Positions 52,551-62,088 of a stretch of 64,000 nucleotides of DNA are shown here, piece by piece. Numbering within the stretch: the stretch's first letter is position 1; each line of letters begins with the position of its first letter. Origin of the DNA: Balneola sp. (GTDB lineage Bacteria; Bacteroidota; Rhodothermia; Balneolales; Balneolaceae). Location: positions 1 through 64,000 of the forward strand of contig RHLJ01000005.1 in assembly GCA_003712055.1 (NCBI GenBank). Direction: 5' to 3'. Below the pieces are notes generated by a model. The model saw nothing but the letters and a program-made list of their open reading frames with translations. It made no database searches and was not told the DNA's origin. The position numbers and the translations under genes are program-made.

Positions 52551-53201
52551 TTGTTAGACGACCGTCGATTTGCGCGCCCTCGAAATAAACTGGTTGAAGA
52601 ATTAAAAGAAAAAGGGATCAAAGATCATCGAGTGCTTATGGCCATTGGGAAAATTCCCAGGCATGAGCTTATTGATACCGCACTTCATTCGAAGGCATAT
52701 AATGATACCGCACTTCCGATCGGAATGGGGCAGACTATTTCCCAACCTTATACTGTAGCCCGACAGACTGAGCTTCTTGAGATTGAGAAAGGAAATAAGA
52801 TACTCGAAATTGGAACCGGATCGGGATATCAGTGTATGGTACTATGTGAAATGGGAGCTAAGGTGTATAGTGTAGAACGACACAACGAATTATATCATCG
52901 GGCAAAAGACGCATTAAAAAAACAGAGGTATGCTGCTATGCTAAAATCAGGAGATGGAACCCTGGGTTGGTCGACGTACGCTCCTTATGATGGTATAGTA
53001 GTAACTGCGGGTGCACCAGTAGTCCCTGACGACCTTATCAAACAGCTATCTATAGGAGGGCGCCTGGTTATCCCAGTAGGAGACAGCGAAAAACAAATGA
53101 TGATCAAGATTACTCGCGTAAGTGAGACGGAATATCAACAAGAAGAACTGGATAATTTTAAGTTCGTCCCTTTGATTGGGGAAAAAGGATGGGATAACTA
53201 G
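52551..53201 (+). CDS. pcm: Protein-L-isoaspartate O-methyltransferase
   Basis: The 216-residue protein has GMGQTISQPYTVARQTELLE, the SAM-binding ILEIGTGSGYQCMVLCEMGA, VYSVERHNELYHRAKD and DGIVVTAGAPVVPDDLIKQL. It repairs isoaspartyl residues in damaged proteins. The start is TTG 52551 or 52554. The next gene overlaps its stop by 1 base. Confidence 0.93.
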   Translation: MLDDRRFARPRNKLVEELKEKGIKDHRVLMAIGKIPRHELIDTALHSKAYNDTALPIGMGQTISQPYTVARQTELLEIEKGNKILEIGTGSGYQCMVLCEMGAKVYSVERHNELYHRAKDALKKQRYAAMLKSGDGTLGWSTYAPYDGIVVTAGAPVVPDDLIKQLSIGGRLVIPVGDSEKQMMIKITRVSETEYQQEELDNFKFVPLIGEKGWDN

Positions 53202-54313
53202 TGATAGACGAGCATAAGACTGGAAATCAGGACGAGACGACATTTAAGGAAGCCCCCATATTAGCTATAAAAGGCTTTTTAATGGGATCTGCCGATATTG
53301 TACCCGGGGTAAGCGGGGGCACTATGGCTCTGATATTAGGAATTTACGAACGGTTGCTGAACGCGATAAAAAGTGTGAATCTGGAGGTCATAAAAAACCT
53401 CATCACTTTTAAATGGAAATCTGCTTTTTCAAAAATGCACCTCCTTTTTCTGGTAGTTCTTTTTTCAGGCATTCTTAGTGCGGTGGCTTTTTTCACCAAA
53501 GTTGTACCCCTTCAGATTTATATGTTTACACATCCCGAAATTGTATACGGGCTTTTTTTTGGCCTCATTGTTGGGTCTATTTATGTGTTAATTAAAGAAC
53601 AAACTCAGTTTAGGCTAAAGGAGAGCATTTTTTTATTGGTTGGGATAGGCATAGGCTTATGGGTAGTAAACATGGTTCCATCCGATACGCCCGATCATCC
53701 TGCTTTTGTATTCCTGACCGGGGTCATTTCCATTAGTGCTATGATCCTACCAGGAATTTCAGGTTCGTATTTGCTTCTTATTATGAGGAAATATGAATAC
53801 GTGCTGAGTAATATCAGTCTCATGTGGGGAGAAGATCCAATAACCGGCTTCCTGAATATTCTTCCATTCTTGCTCGGAGCACTTACGGGTATTACTTTTT
53901 TCTCAAGATTTCTATCCTGGCTATTAAGTAAGTATAAATCTCAGACTATCTCTGTACTTATTGGTTTTTTGATCGGCTCTCTTTTTGTGATATGGCCATT
54001 TCAGCACAGGGAGTTCGTAGAACAAATAAGAGAAGTAGAAGTACTTTCCCTTACGGATGAAAAAGTTATAGAACTGCGCAATAATACTAACGAAAACCTT
54101 CCCGAGTTTTCCCGCTTGGGAAACCAGGTTTCAGAATCAACGATCGAAGTTCAAACGGTTAAAAAGAAGTTAATCAAATCAAACCCATACCTTCCGGGAA
54201 GTATCGGATCGGACGGTACAGAAACACCAAATGTTTGGGGTGGAATTGTCGGTATGATACTAGGAGGAGTACTGGTTATAGGTATAGACTATCTTAGAAA
54301 AAAGGAGACCTAG
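53201..54313 (+). CDS. DUF368 membrane protein (undecaprenyl-phosphate transporter PopT family)
   Basis: The 370-residue multi-spanning protein begins FLMGSADIVPGVSGGTMALI LGIYERLLNA (split here by a space) and repeats the motif as ISISAMILPGISGSYLLLIM. These two inverted PGxSG motifs define DUF368. Members of this family recycle polyprenyl phosphate carriers across the inner membrane. A hydrophilic insert (REVEVLSLTDEKVIELRNNT...) precedes the last helix. The start is GTG, coupled to pcm. Confidence 0.9.
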   Translation: MIDEHKTGNQDETTFKEAPILAIKGFLMGSADIVPGVSGGTMALILGIYERLLNAIKSVNLEVIKNLITFKWKSAFSKMHLLFLVVLFSGILSAVAFFTKVVPLQIYMFTHPEIVYGLFFGLIVGSIYVLIKEQTQFRLKESIFLLVGIGIGLWVVNMVPSDTPDHPAFVFLTGVISISAMILPGISGSYLLLIMRKYEYVLSNISLMWGEDPITGFLNILPFLLGALTGITFFSRFLSWLLSKYKSQTISVLIGFLIGSLFVIWPFQHREFVEQIREVEVLSLTDEKVIELRNNTNENLPEFSRLGNQVSESTIEVQTVKKKLIKSNPYLPGSIGSDGTETPNVWGGIVGMILGGVLVIGIDYLRKKET

Positions 54314-54314
54314 C

Positions 54315-55475
54315 ATGAAAAAACTAATCTTACCGGTACTATTACTTCTACTAGTATCATTTGAGCTAAAAAGTCAGGATACAGAGCCAGATTCATTAGA
54401 TGAATATCATCAGTTTTTGTTCAGTCTGATAGATGAAGTGAATGTAGGGATGTATGATAATTTCGTGGAAGCGGTAGATTTTGGTGCCATAGCAGATTTT
54501 GCCATTGCTGACTTAAATGTACCTGACTTTGAGAAGCAAGAATTCAGGAGAGGTTTGGTAGATGGGGCGTCACGAGAATTCGCAGAAAATATGTTCGAGG
54601 GGGCAGGTCTGGTAGAGTATATCAACTACTTTGAAGAAGAAGGCGATTATTTCATGTTGGTGCGAATATTTGGAGAAGGTGGCCTTAACTACATCAACTT
54701 TCAAGTGAACAAAAATGAAGCGGGAGAGTTGAAGATCATTGATTTCTATCCTTATATGTCTGGAGAGTATATCAGTACAACTCTAAATAGGACTGCCAAG
54801 ATGTTTTTTAGTCAGTCTTCTTTCTTTGAAGCTATTATTGAAAACCTAATTGGGAGTGAGAAAGAGGTTGTACAGAATTTACCTGTCTTGATGAAAATTG
54901 GTAATCTTATTGCGAATCAGGCATTCGAAGATGCAAGGCGTGAATATGATGCTTTGCCAGAGGCTGCAAAAAACGATAAGCTTTTTATACTTACCATGAT
55001 TCAGGCCGCCACGATGCTGGATGATCAATATTACCTCGCACTTCTGGATCGGTATGAAGAAAACTATGCAGATGACCCAAGCTACCCGCTGGTTATGCTC
55101 GATTCATATCTACTAAGAGGTAGGATTGAAGAATCACTTGTACTTGTTGATCAATTAGATGAAGCGGTGGGCGGGGATAATTTCTTGAACTACCTAAGGG
55201 GTAATGTTGCGATGATTGGAGAGGATACCACTGCTGCTATAAAGTATTATGAGCTAGCCGTTGAAAATGATTTATACTTTGAAGAACCGTACTGGGAACT
55301 GGCAGGCTTAGAGGTTGAATTAGGCAATTACGAACAGGCAGTAAAGTATCTAGGTCGATTAAACTTTGTATTCGGGTACTTTTTTTCGGAAGAAGATTTT
55401 GATCCGGAAGTAGACAAAGAGTTTATTGAATCAAAAGCCTTCAAAGACTGGGTGGAGACTCAGGAACAATACTAG
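54315..55475 (+). CDS. Secreted TPR-like hypothetical protein
   Basis: The 386-residue protein has a signal peptide (MKKLILPVLLLLLVSFELKS). A helical/beta domain (NVGMYDNFVEAVDFGAIADF...) is followed by TPR-like repeats in the C-terminal half (YPLVMLDSYLLRGRIEESLV; NVAMIGEDTTAAIKYYELAV; ELAGLEVELGNYEQAVKYLG). It is acidic and probably periplasmic. Starting 1 bp after the DUF368 gene, it belongs to the same operon. Confidence 0.8.
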   Translation: MKKLILPVLLLLLVSFELKSQDTEPDSLDEYHQFLFSLIDEVNVGMYDNFVEAVDFGAIADFAIADLNVPDFEKQEFRRGLVDGASREFAENMFEGAGLVEYINYFEEEGDYFMLVRIFGEGGLNYINFQVNKNEAGELKIIDFYPYMSGEYISTTLNRTAKMFFSQSSFFEAIIENLIGSEKEVVQNLPVLMKIGNLIANQAFEDARREYDALPEAAKNDKLFILTMIQAATMLDDQYYLALLDRYEENYADDPSYPLVMLDSYLLRGRIEESLVLVDQLDEAVGGDNFLNYLRGNVAMIGEDTTAAIKYYELAVENDLYFEEPYWELAGLEVELGNYEQAVKYLGRLNFVFGYFFSEEDFDPEVDKEFIESKAFKDWVETQEQY

Positions 55476-55576
55476 GCCGGTTATTAGCTAAAATAATTCT
55501 GTCCTTCATTTAACCTTCATGTTGTTTGTGCATATATAAATGGATCACAAACAGTACCTAAAGCATGGAGGTAAAA

Positions 55577-56539
55577 ATGAAGATTAGCCGAATACTTGTC
55601 CCAACCGATTTTTCAGAAAATTCTGAAGTAGCATTAAAAACAGCAGCCAATTTTGTCGATACCTTTGGCAGTACTGTTGATTTAATACATGTGGTACCTG
55701 TGATGCGATATTTCCATGAAAGTATGGAAGCATTGGGAGCACCATTCTCTATTGAAAATAAACTCTATCCTCATACACTTGAAGTGGCTCATGCCAAGAT
55801 GGAAGCTCTTGCTACAAAGTACATACCCAAAGAGCATAGAGGCCGGTTGCTTACCGTTATCGATCGTAAGCCATCAGAAGCAATTGCCCGGCAAACTGAA
55901 GAAGACGATTACGATTTAGTGATTATAGCTGGAAGGGGAGAACATAGCTCTCCTCATATATTAGGTGGCACAACCGAAAAGGTTATTCGTTTTAGCAAGG
56001 TTCCGGTGTTCAGAGTGAATGATTCCTTCGACTTTACTGGTACTTCAAACATTGTGGTACCGCTGGATTTCTCAGAAACGTCCTATTCATCCATCATTCC
56101 CGCATTTGAAGTAGCCAGAGTTTTGAAAGCTGATTTAAGTATAGTGCACGTGATTGAGCTTTATGCTTCAGATTCTTATATGATTCCGTATGTTCCGGCT
56201 GGTGTTGATAATCAACCAGTCTATGAGTCTTTGATCCAAAACCTGGATCAGTATTTGAAAGATCATAACAGGTTGTTATCCATCAAACGGACTGGTACTG
56301 TTTTTAAAGATGCATTGATATTGAATGAAGGCGCTAATCAAACGTTAATTTCAATGGAAACCACCATACTTAAAGGAATTACGGTATACCAGGAAATTGT
56401 GGATCACATGAATGAACATGGTGATTTGTTAGTAATGAGTACACACGGCCGTACAGGTGCTGCACGCTTCTTGCTCGGCTCTACCGCAGAACGACTTTCT
56501 AAGTCTATTGAAAAGCCGGTTTGGTTTACTAAGAAATAG
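55577..56539 (+). CDS. Tandem universal-stress-domain protein (UspA family)
   Basis: ATG 55577 is preceded at 6 bp by GGAGG (55567-55571), so it is preferred over ATG 55565, which overlaps that site. The 320-residue protein has two Usp domains (ISRILVPTDFSENSEVALKT; NIVVPLDFSETSYSSIIPAF). The second ends with THGRTGAARFLLGSTAERLS, an ATP-binding-like Gx2Gx9GS motif; the first (GRGEHSSPHILGGTTEKV) is less complete. It may bind ATP and respond to stress. It is a single gene. Confidence 0.9.
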   Translation: MKISRILVPTDFSENSEVALKTAANFVDTFGSTVDLIHVVPVMRYFHESMEALGAPFSIENKLYPHTLEVAHAKMEALATKYIPKEHRGRLLTVIDRKPSEAIARQTEEDDYDLVIIAGRGEHSSPHILGGTTEKVIRFSKVPVFRVNDSFDFTGTSNIVVPLDFSETSYSSIIPAFEVARVLKADLSIVHVIELYASDSYMIPYVPAGVDNQPVYESLIQNLDQYLKDHNRLLSIKRTGTVFKDALILNEGANQTLISMETTILKGITVYQEIVDHMNEHGDLLVMSTHGRTGAARFLLGSTAERLSKSIEKPVWFTKK

Positions 56540-56567
56540 TTATTGTTTGTTCTTTTGAACTTTTGAT

Positions 56568-57326
56568 TTGAGCTTTAAAACTAAAAAAAGTCTTGGGCAG
56601 CATTTTCTGAGCGATAATAATATTATCGCCAAGATTCTGAATTCCATTCAAGCTGAAGAATCGGATCGAATTATAGAGATAGGCCCTGGAACCGGAGCGC
56701 TTACTAGATGGCTGGTTCAAAAATATAATGATGTTCATGTGATTGAGGTTGATGAACGAGCTGTTGCCATCCTTGAGAGAGAATTCCCAGACTTATCTAT
56801 CCACAACAAGGATGTACTTAAGGTGGATTGGCAAGAACTTGTTTTAGAGGCCGGTAGGAATTACGTGATCGGAAATCTCCCCTATTATATAACCAGCCCC
56901 ATTCTGTTCAGCTTGTTCGAATCGCGAACTCACTTTAACGAAGCCATTGTGATGATGCAGAAAGAAGTGGCCCAACGTCTGGTAGCTTCACCATCCACCA
57001 AAGATTATGGCATACTTTCAGTGCAAACCCAGTTAATGAGCACGCCAGAATTGCTTTTTGATGTTTCTCCTAATTCATTCAGTCCTCCACCAAAGGTGAT
57101 GAGTTCGGTAGTACGGCTTACATTTGATAAGCAGTCACTGTCATGTTCAGATGCCATGCTCAAAAGAGTGGTTCGTACTGCATTCAATCAGCGACGAAAG
57201 AAACTCAGCAACTCCTTAAAGCCGCTTTTGGGGGATTCTTTCCCTGTAGGATTCAACTATAACCAAAGGGCAGAGGACTGGGCGCCTGACATTTATGCAG
57301 AATTGGCTTCTCAATTAGAAAAGTGA
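56568..57326 (+). CDS. rsmA: 16S rRNA dimethyladenosine transferase
   Basis: The 252-residue protein has KKSLGQHFLSDNNIIAKILN, IIEIGPGTGALTRWLV, the NLPYYITSPI motif and the RMT C-terminal helices (RVVRTAFNQRRKKLSNSLKP). It dimethylates A1518/A1519 of 16S rRNA. The start is TTG 56568, with the usual short N-terminus before SLGQHF. It lies directly upstream of groESL but the promoter between suggests separate control. Confidence 0.95.
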   Translation: MSFKTKKSLGQHFLSDNNIIAKILNSIQAEESDRIIEIGPGTGALTRWLVQKYNDVHVIEVDERAVAILEREFPDLSIHNKDVLKVDWQELVLEAGRNYVIGNLPYYITSPILFSLFESRTHFNEAIVMMQKEVAQRLVASPSTKDYGILSVQTQLMSTPELLFDVSPNSFSPPPKVMSSVVRLTFDKQSLSCSDAMLKRVVRTAFNQRRKKLSNSLKPLLGDSFPVGFNYNQRAEDWAPDIYAELASQLEK

Positions 57327-57342
57327 ACAGGTTGGAATGATT

Positions 57343-57358
57343 TGGTACGGTACTTGCT
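57343..57358 (+). promoter_or_regulatory. Sigma-54-like -24/-12 promoter of groESL
   Basis: TGGTACG-GTAC-TTGCT fits TGGYACR-N4-TTGCW with exactly 10 bases between the GG and GC doublets. It is 75 bp upstream of the groES ATG. I see no CIRCE element. Confidence 0.55.
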
Positions 57359-57432
57359 TTAAAGGTGCTGAAACTAAAGGGCAATGCCCATCAATTTTAA
57401 ACACTAACTAAAAATCAAAAGGAGTCATACAC

Positions 57433-57720
57433 ATGGCTAGCATCAAACCTTTAGGCGACCGTGTTCTAGTGAAAGCGGACGTAGCTGAAGAAGTAACCAG
57501 CTCTGGTCTGTACATACCTGATACAGCTAAAGAAAAACCACAACAAGGTACAGTTGTTGCGGTAGGACCCGGAAAAGTTGAAAACGGGAATAAAATTGAC
57601 CTAACCGTGAAAGAAGGGGATAAAGTCCTTTACGGTAAATACGCTGGAACTGAAGTAACTCTCGATGGAGAAGAGTTCTTAATCATGCGTGAATCTGATA
57701 TTGTGGGAATACTTGCCTAA
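57433..57720 (+). CDS. groES: Co-chaperonin GroES
   Basis: The 95-residue protein has [17 protein letters not shown], the mobile loop [20 protein letters not shown] and [20 protein letters not shown]. It caps the GroEL ring. A good ribosome-binding site (AAGGAG) precedes the ATG. groEL follows after 54 bp. Confidence 0.98.
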   Translation: MASIKPLGDRVLVKADVAEEVTSSGLYIPDTAKEKPQQGTVVAVGPGKVENGNKIDLTVKEGDKVLYGKYAGTEVTLDGEEFLIMRESDIVGILA

Positions 57721-57774
57721 CCCAACCCACCCAACGAAATTAAATCAATAACTTAAAACTGAATTAAGAAAACT

Positions 57775-59415
57775 ATGTCAAAGTTAGTTCACTACGATAT
57801 GGAGGCACGTGACGCTTTAAAGCGCGGTGTTGATAAACTTGCTGACGCGGTAAAAGTTACCTTAGGGCCTCGTGGACGTAATGTTGTAATTGAAAAATCA
57901 TTTGGAGCACCAAACGTAACTAAAGACGGTGTTACTGTAGCTAAAGAAATCGAGCTTTCCGATAAAGTGGAAAACATGGGAGCTCAGATGGTAAAAGAAG
58001 TTGCTTCCAGAACCTCTGATAACGCAGGTGACGGTACTACCACAGCTACCGTACTTGCTCAGGCGATTGTAAGCGCAGGGTTGAAAAACGTTACTGCCGG
58101 CGCTAACCCAATGGATCTCAAAAGAGGAATCGACAAAGCAGTTGATGCTATTGTAGCTTCTCTTAAAGAATTGAGCAAAGAAATTGACGACAGAAACGAA
58201 ATTGCTCAGGTAGGTACCATTTCTGCAAACAATGATGAGTTCATTGGAAACCTAATCGCTGATGCGATGGAAAAAGTAGGTAAAGATGGTGTTATTACTG
58301 TTGAGGAAGCAAAAGGAACGGATACTACTCTTGATACTGTAGAAGGTATGCAGTTCGATCGCGGATACCTTTCTCCGTACTTCGTTACTGATTCTGAAAA
58401 GATGACTACTGTACTTGAAACTCCTTACATCCTGATCTTCGACAAGAAGATTTCAAACATGAAGGATCTACTTCCGGTACTCGAAAAAGTAGTTCAAACT
58501 GGTAAGCCACTTCTTATCATCGCTGAAGACGTAGAAGGTGAAGCACTTGCTACCTTAGTAGTTAACAAGCTTCGAGGTTCTCTTAAAATTGCAGCTGTTA
58601 AAGCTCCAGGATTTGGTGACCGAAGAAAAGCAATGTTGGAAGACATCGCTATCCTTACTGGCGGTACTGTTATCTCTGAAGAGCGTGGTTACAAGCTTGA
58701 GAATGCAACTCTTGACTACTTAGGTCAGGCTGCGAGCGTAACTATCGACAAAGACAACACTACCGTTGTTGATGGTGCTGGAAATGCAGATGACATCACA
58801 GCTCGTGTTAACCAAATCAGATCTCAAATCGAAACTACTACTTCTGACTACGATCGTGAGAAGCTACAGGAGCGACTTGCTAAACTTAGCGGCGGTGTTG
58901 CGGTACTTTATATTGGTGCGGCTTCTGAAGTAGAGATGAAAGAAAAGAAAGCTCGTGTGGAAGATGCACTTCACGCTACCAGAGCTGCAGTTGAAGAAGG
59001 TATCGTACCTGGTGGTGGGGTAGCTCTTCTGAGAACTGTTTCTGCGCTGGATGGTGTCGAAGCAGCAAATGCAGATGAAAAAGTAGGATTTGATATCGTA
59101 AGAACTGCGGTAGAAGCTCCACTAAGAACCATTGCAAATAACGCAGGTGTTGAAGGTGCAATCGTGATTCAAAAAGTATTGGAAGGCAAAGATGCTTTCG
59201 GATACAATGCCAGAACTGAAGTTTACGAAGACCTGATTAAAGCTGGTGTAATTGATCCTACTAAAGTGACCAGAAATGCACTTCAAAATGCAGCTTCTGT
59301 TGCTGGACTATTACTTACTACTGAAGCAGTAGTATCTGAAAAGCCAGAAGAAAGTGCTCCAGCTCCGGCTATGCCAGACATGGGCGGAATGGGAGGTATG
59401 GGTGGAATGATGTAA
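57775..59415 (+). CDS. groL: Chaperonin GroEL
   Basis: The 546-residue protein has [20 protein letters not shown], the ATP-site [34 protein letters not shown] and a C-terminal GGM-rich tail ([14 protein letters not shown]). It folds proteins with GroES. It is followed by a terminator. Confidence 0.98.
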   Translation: MSKLVHYDMEARDALKRGVDKLADAVKVTLGPRGRNVVIEKSFGAPNVTKDGVTVAKEIELSDKVENMGAQMVKEVASRTSDNAGDGTTTATVLAQAIVSAGLKNVTAGANPMDLKRGIDKAVDAIVASLKELSKEIDDRNEIAQVGTISANNDEFIGNLIADAMEKVGKDGVITVEEAKGTDTTLDTVEGMQFDRGYLSPYFVTDSEKMTTVLETPYILIFDKKISNMKDLLPVLEKVVQTGKPLLIIAEDVEGEALATLVVNKLRGSLKIAAVKAPGFGDRRKAMLEDIAILTGGTVISEERGYKLENATLDYLGQAASVTIDKDNTTVVDGAGNADDITARVNQIRSQIETTTSDYDREKLQERLAKLSGGVAVLYIGAASEVEMKEKKARVEDALHATRAAVEEGIVPGGGVALLRTVSALDGVEAANADEKVGFDIVRTAVEAPLRTIANNAGVEGAIVIQKVLEGKDAFGYNARTEVYEDLIKAGVIDPTKVTRNALQNAASVAGLLLTTEAVVSEKPEESAPAPAMPDMGGMGGMGGMM

Positions 59416-59438
59416 GATCATTTTCCTATCTAATTCAA

Positions 59439-59472
59439 AAACCCGGTTCACAATGTGGATCGGGTTTTTTTA
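59439..59472 (+). terminator. Terminator of groESL
   Basis: AAACCCGGTTCACA (59439-59452) pairs imperfectly with TGTGGATCGGGTTT (59454-59467) and continues into a T-run. Confidence 0.8.
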
Positions 59473-59475
59473 TTA

Positions 59476-59792
59476 ATTTTTGTTTAAAAAAGAACTATTG
59501 AGTAGGTAGTTAATCAAAGTCACATCGTAAGATTCCGATCCCGAATGCTTTCGGGATGGAATGACCCAGCAAAAAAAGGGGAGTCACCCTGCGCTCCTAC
59601 CCAACGTCACCCTATGTTTTGTAAAGGAATAGGAGATCGTAGATCTTAGCTATCCAAAGGCGGTGGAAGGGCAGGTATCCAGTTAATAGTCATTGAGCCC
59701 AATGAGCTCGTGCGGGATGATTGACCTGCCTGTCTCCACACCATGATCATGAACAGTTCAGTAGGCCCGTTGAGCTTGTATGTAGGATGGAT
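59476..59792. other. Non-coding stretch with repeat pieces
   Basis: It contains GATCCCGAATGCTTTCGGGATGGAATGAC (hairpin ATCCCGAA/TTCGGGAT, 59539-59557) and otherwise sequence without a recognised gene. Reading frames here are short and unconvincing. Confidence 0.5.
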
Positions 59793-59864
59793 ATGACCAT
59801 ACGCCTTTGCCGCGCTAAAACAGATGCCAAGGATGCCCGGCTGATTGCGGACTTGGAACCTTAG
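59793..59864 (+). pseudogene. Probable IS110-family transposase fragment
   Basis: A 23-codon stretch MTIRLCRAKTDAKDARLIAD followed by LEP and a stop matches the 'AKTDxxDARLIA' segment of IS110 transposases. No other part of the transposase could be recognised nearby. Confidence 0.5.
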
Positions 59865-59973
59865 CCGCTGCTGGTGGTGCATATGCCCTCAAAAAGTTTC
59901 GGGATAAGAATAAAGAAGAGGAGATGGAATAAAAGGATAGACATAGAGAGGCTAACCATAGACCTAAAAACAG

Positions 59974-60005
59974 AGCCCTTCATAGAAATAATGAAGGGCT
60001 TTTTT
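59974..60005 (+). terminator. Terminator-like hairpin without an obvious gene
   Basis: AGCCCTTCAT (59974-59983) and ATGAAGGGCT (59991-60000) are followed by five T. No intact gene lies upstream on the plus strand. A short frame GGAYALKKFRDKNKEEEME ends at about 59932 and may be the tail of a decayed membrane protein gene. Confidence 0.65.
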
Positions 60006-60065
60006 CTATATCCCCTGAGTACTTTTGACATATTGGGATTCGCTAAGTAGGGACGTTGCAATGCG

Positions 60066-61850
60066 CTAGGCCTCTAAATCCGTCAAATATCTTTTTATAT
60101 TGTATTCCGGTCCAAGATTGAGCTTTTTCTTAAGTCTCCTCTTGGCTTGTTTTACACTGGTAAGCTCGATATGTAACACACTGGCAATATCTTTATTGGA
60201 AAGCCCCATTTGAATGAGGGAAGCAAGCCGTTCATCTTTTTTAGTGATACTGGAGGATTTCTTTCTCAGTTCGTGAAAGAAACCTGCATTCACCTGGTCG
60301 ATTCGCTTGAAAAGCTTGTCTTCTTCTTCAGAGAGTTGAAGGTTTTGGCTTAACGAGTCAACTACTTTGTTCAATTCTCTCTTAGTTTCAAAACCTTTGA
60401 CTTCTGTTTTCACTTCTTCAAGTCTATCCTGTAGCTGAGTCATGAACTTGTCTTTTTCCATGATTAGCGTTCCAAAATTCTCCAGTTCCATCTTCAGTGA
60501 TCTTAACTCTCTTTTTTTAAGTTCAGCTCGTCGTTTTTGTTGCTTTCTAAATCCAAGAACTGTTGCAATCAAAACAAACAAGGCAATAATACTTATCAGA
60601 TACATCCTCATTGTTTTGGTTTCACTTTCGGCTTGGAGTAGCAGAATCTGATTTTCTTTTTTTTCCGTTTCGTAAATGGTCTCAAGCTCAGCTATTTTTT
60701 TTGTGTTCTCTTCTTTTAATAAGCTATCTGAAAGCGTTTTTGAGATATCCAAATAACGAAAAGCATCTTCCGAATTCCCTAATAATAATTCTACTCTTGC
60801 AAGACGTTCATATGAACTGTTTTTGAGTACATCCATACCTGTATGATTGTCTAATTCTAAAACGGTGTCTTCTAAATATTTTTTTGCGGAAGAATAATTT
60901 TCTAGTTCAAATTCAATCTTACTTAAGTCATACCACACATCAATCATTCTTCTTTTGGATTCTAATTGCTCATATATTTTCAGCGTTATTCCAAAAAATC
61001 TTTGTGCTTCTTCATATTCTGATTTTTCAAACTGAATTTTTCCAGCCATATGGTTTAACTGTGCTTTCGTAAGCAAGCCAGTCGATTCTTCCACTTCTTC
61101 TAAACCTTTTTGTACAAATTCTATAGCTTCATCAAGACGATCTAATGTTATTAAAGCTTGAGCCAGATTTGTGTATATAGGAAGGTATCTACTTTTAGGT
61201 TGTACATCCTCTTGAATATAGAGAGATAAAGCCTTTTGGAAATATTCTAACCCTTTTTCTGTTTCTTGCTGCTGTATATATATGTTGCCAATATTTACAT
61301 AAATTGCTCCCATTTCATAATGACTTTCTAGCTCTTCATATACTTTTAATACATTGAGAAAGTAGGATACCGCAATATCTACTTCATTTTGAATCGCATA
61401 CATAGTTGCAATAGATGAATTGGCATTAGCAATCCCTCTCAAATCATCTATAGAAGTATATAGTTCTAAAGATCGTTGAAAGATTGTTAAAGCAGTATCC
61501 GGAGCACCCTGTATCCAATATGTGAATCCATTATACCGATTTGCTATAGCTTCCCTTCTCGTTTCATTTAATTCTGCTGCAAGTGAAATAGCTTGTTCAG
61601 AGTATTGCCTTGCTAAGTCAGGATCAGATCTGTATAGCAATCGTGCTACATTGATTAGGCGATCAGCTTGAGCAGTATCCTGTGTCTGATTTATTCTAAT
61701 TTCATTCCTCAGTGAATCTATCAATGCTTGTTGAGCTAATAGTGGGTCTTCAAAGAAGAAGGTGATTACTAATACTACATAAAAATACTTCCGTGTTGAA
61801 CTGATTATAGGTCTGCTGTTCCTTAACAAATTGATAAGCATATTAGTCAT
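60066..61850 (-). CDS. TPR sensor/regulator with C-terminal LuxR-like HTH
   Basis: The 594-residue protein has an N-terminal hydrophobic signal or anchor (about 20-40). About seven TPR repeats follow (for example ALTIFQRSLELYTSIDDLRG, YFLNVLKVYEELESHYEMGA, IYVNIGNIYIQQQETEKGLE). Then come a membrane span (about 415-432, MYLISIIALFVLIATVLGF), a coiled coil and a helix-turn-helix end (KDERLASLIQMGLSNKDIAS VLHIELTSVKQAKRRLKKKL, split here by a space). This layout is frequent in Bacteroidota-type regulators that have no kinase domain. DNA targets are unknown. Confidence 0.88.
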   Translation of the reverse strand: MTNMLINLLRNSRPIISSTRKYFYVVLVITFFFEDPLLAQQALIDSLRNEIRINQTQDTAQADRLINVARLLYRSDPDLARQYSEQAISLAAELNETRREAIANRYNGFTYWIQGAPDTALTIFQRSLELYTSIDDLRGIANANSSIATMYAIQNEVDIAVSYFLNVLKVYEELESHYEMGAIYVNIGNIYIQQQETEKGLEYFQKALSLYIQEDVQPKSRYLPIYTNLAQALITLDRLDEAIEFVQKGLEEVEESTGLLTKAQLNHMAGKIQFEKSEYEEAQRFFGITLKIYEQLESKRRMIDVWYDLSKIEFELENYSSAKKYLEDTVLELDNHTGMDVLKNSSYERLARVELLLGNSEDAFRYLDISKTLSDSLLKEENTKKIAELETIYETEKKENQILLLQAESETKTMRMYLISIIALFVLIATVLGFRKQQKRRAELKKRELRSLKMELENFGTLIMEKDKFMTQLQDRLEEVKTEVKGFETKRELNKVVDSLSQNLQLSEEEDKLFKRIDQVNAGFFHELRKKSSSITKKDERLASLIQMGLSNKDIASVLHIELTSVKQAKRRLKKKLNLGPEYNIKRYLTDLEA

Positions 61851-62042
61851 TTTAATTAATCTGCCATGCGAAGTGTAAGATTCGAATGCATATATATGGA
61901 TATAATCTTTGGTAATTAGTTTGTATACAATTAGTCTACATCAGGATACATGTATTCAAATTTAGTTTTCTTGTTACATCTGACTAGATGACCTTTTTCT
62001 CTATTCAGTTATATCAAGAGAAATTGCTAACCCAGATCAAGT
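61851..62042. other. Intergenic region upstream of the TPR-HTH gene
   Basis: No gene seen. AT-rich; probably contains the promoter of the minus-strand regulator. Confidence 0.4.
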
Positions 62043-62075
62043 AAAAAACCCCGCATCAACAGCACGGGGTTTTTT
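62043..62075. terminator. Bidirectional terminator
   Basis: AAAAAACCCCG (62043-62053) and CGGGGTTTTTT (62065-62075) form a perfect 11-bp stem at the end of the Cache lipoprotein gene on the minus strand. Confidence 0.85.
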
Positions 62076-62088
62076 ATTTAAAATACCT

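Noticed and set aside
57327-57432. CIRCE operator upstream of groES
   Set aside because: No TTAGCACTC-N9-GAGTGCTAA-type inverted repeat is present.
59646-59882. 78-codon minus-strand reading frame
   Set aside because: No recognisable motif, and it overlaps an IS110-like fragment on the other strand that has better support.
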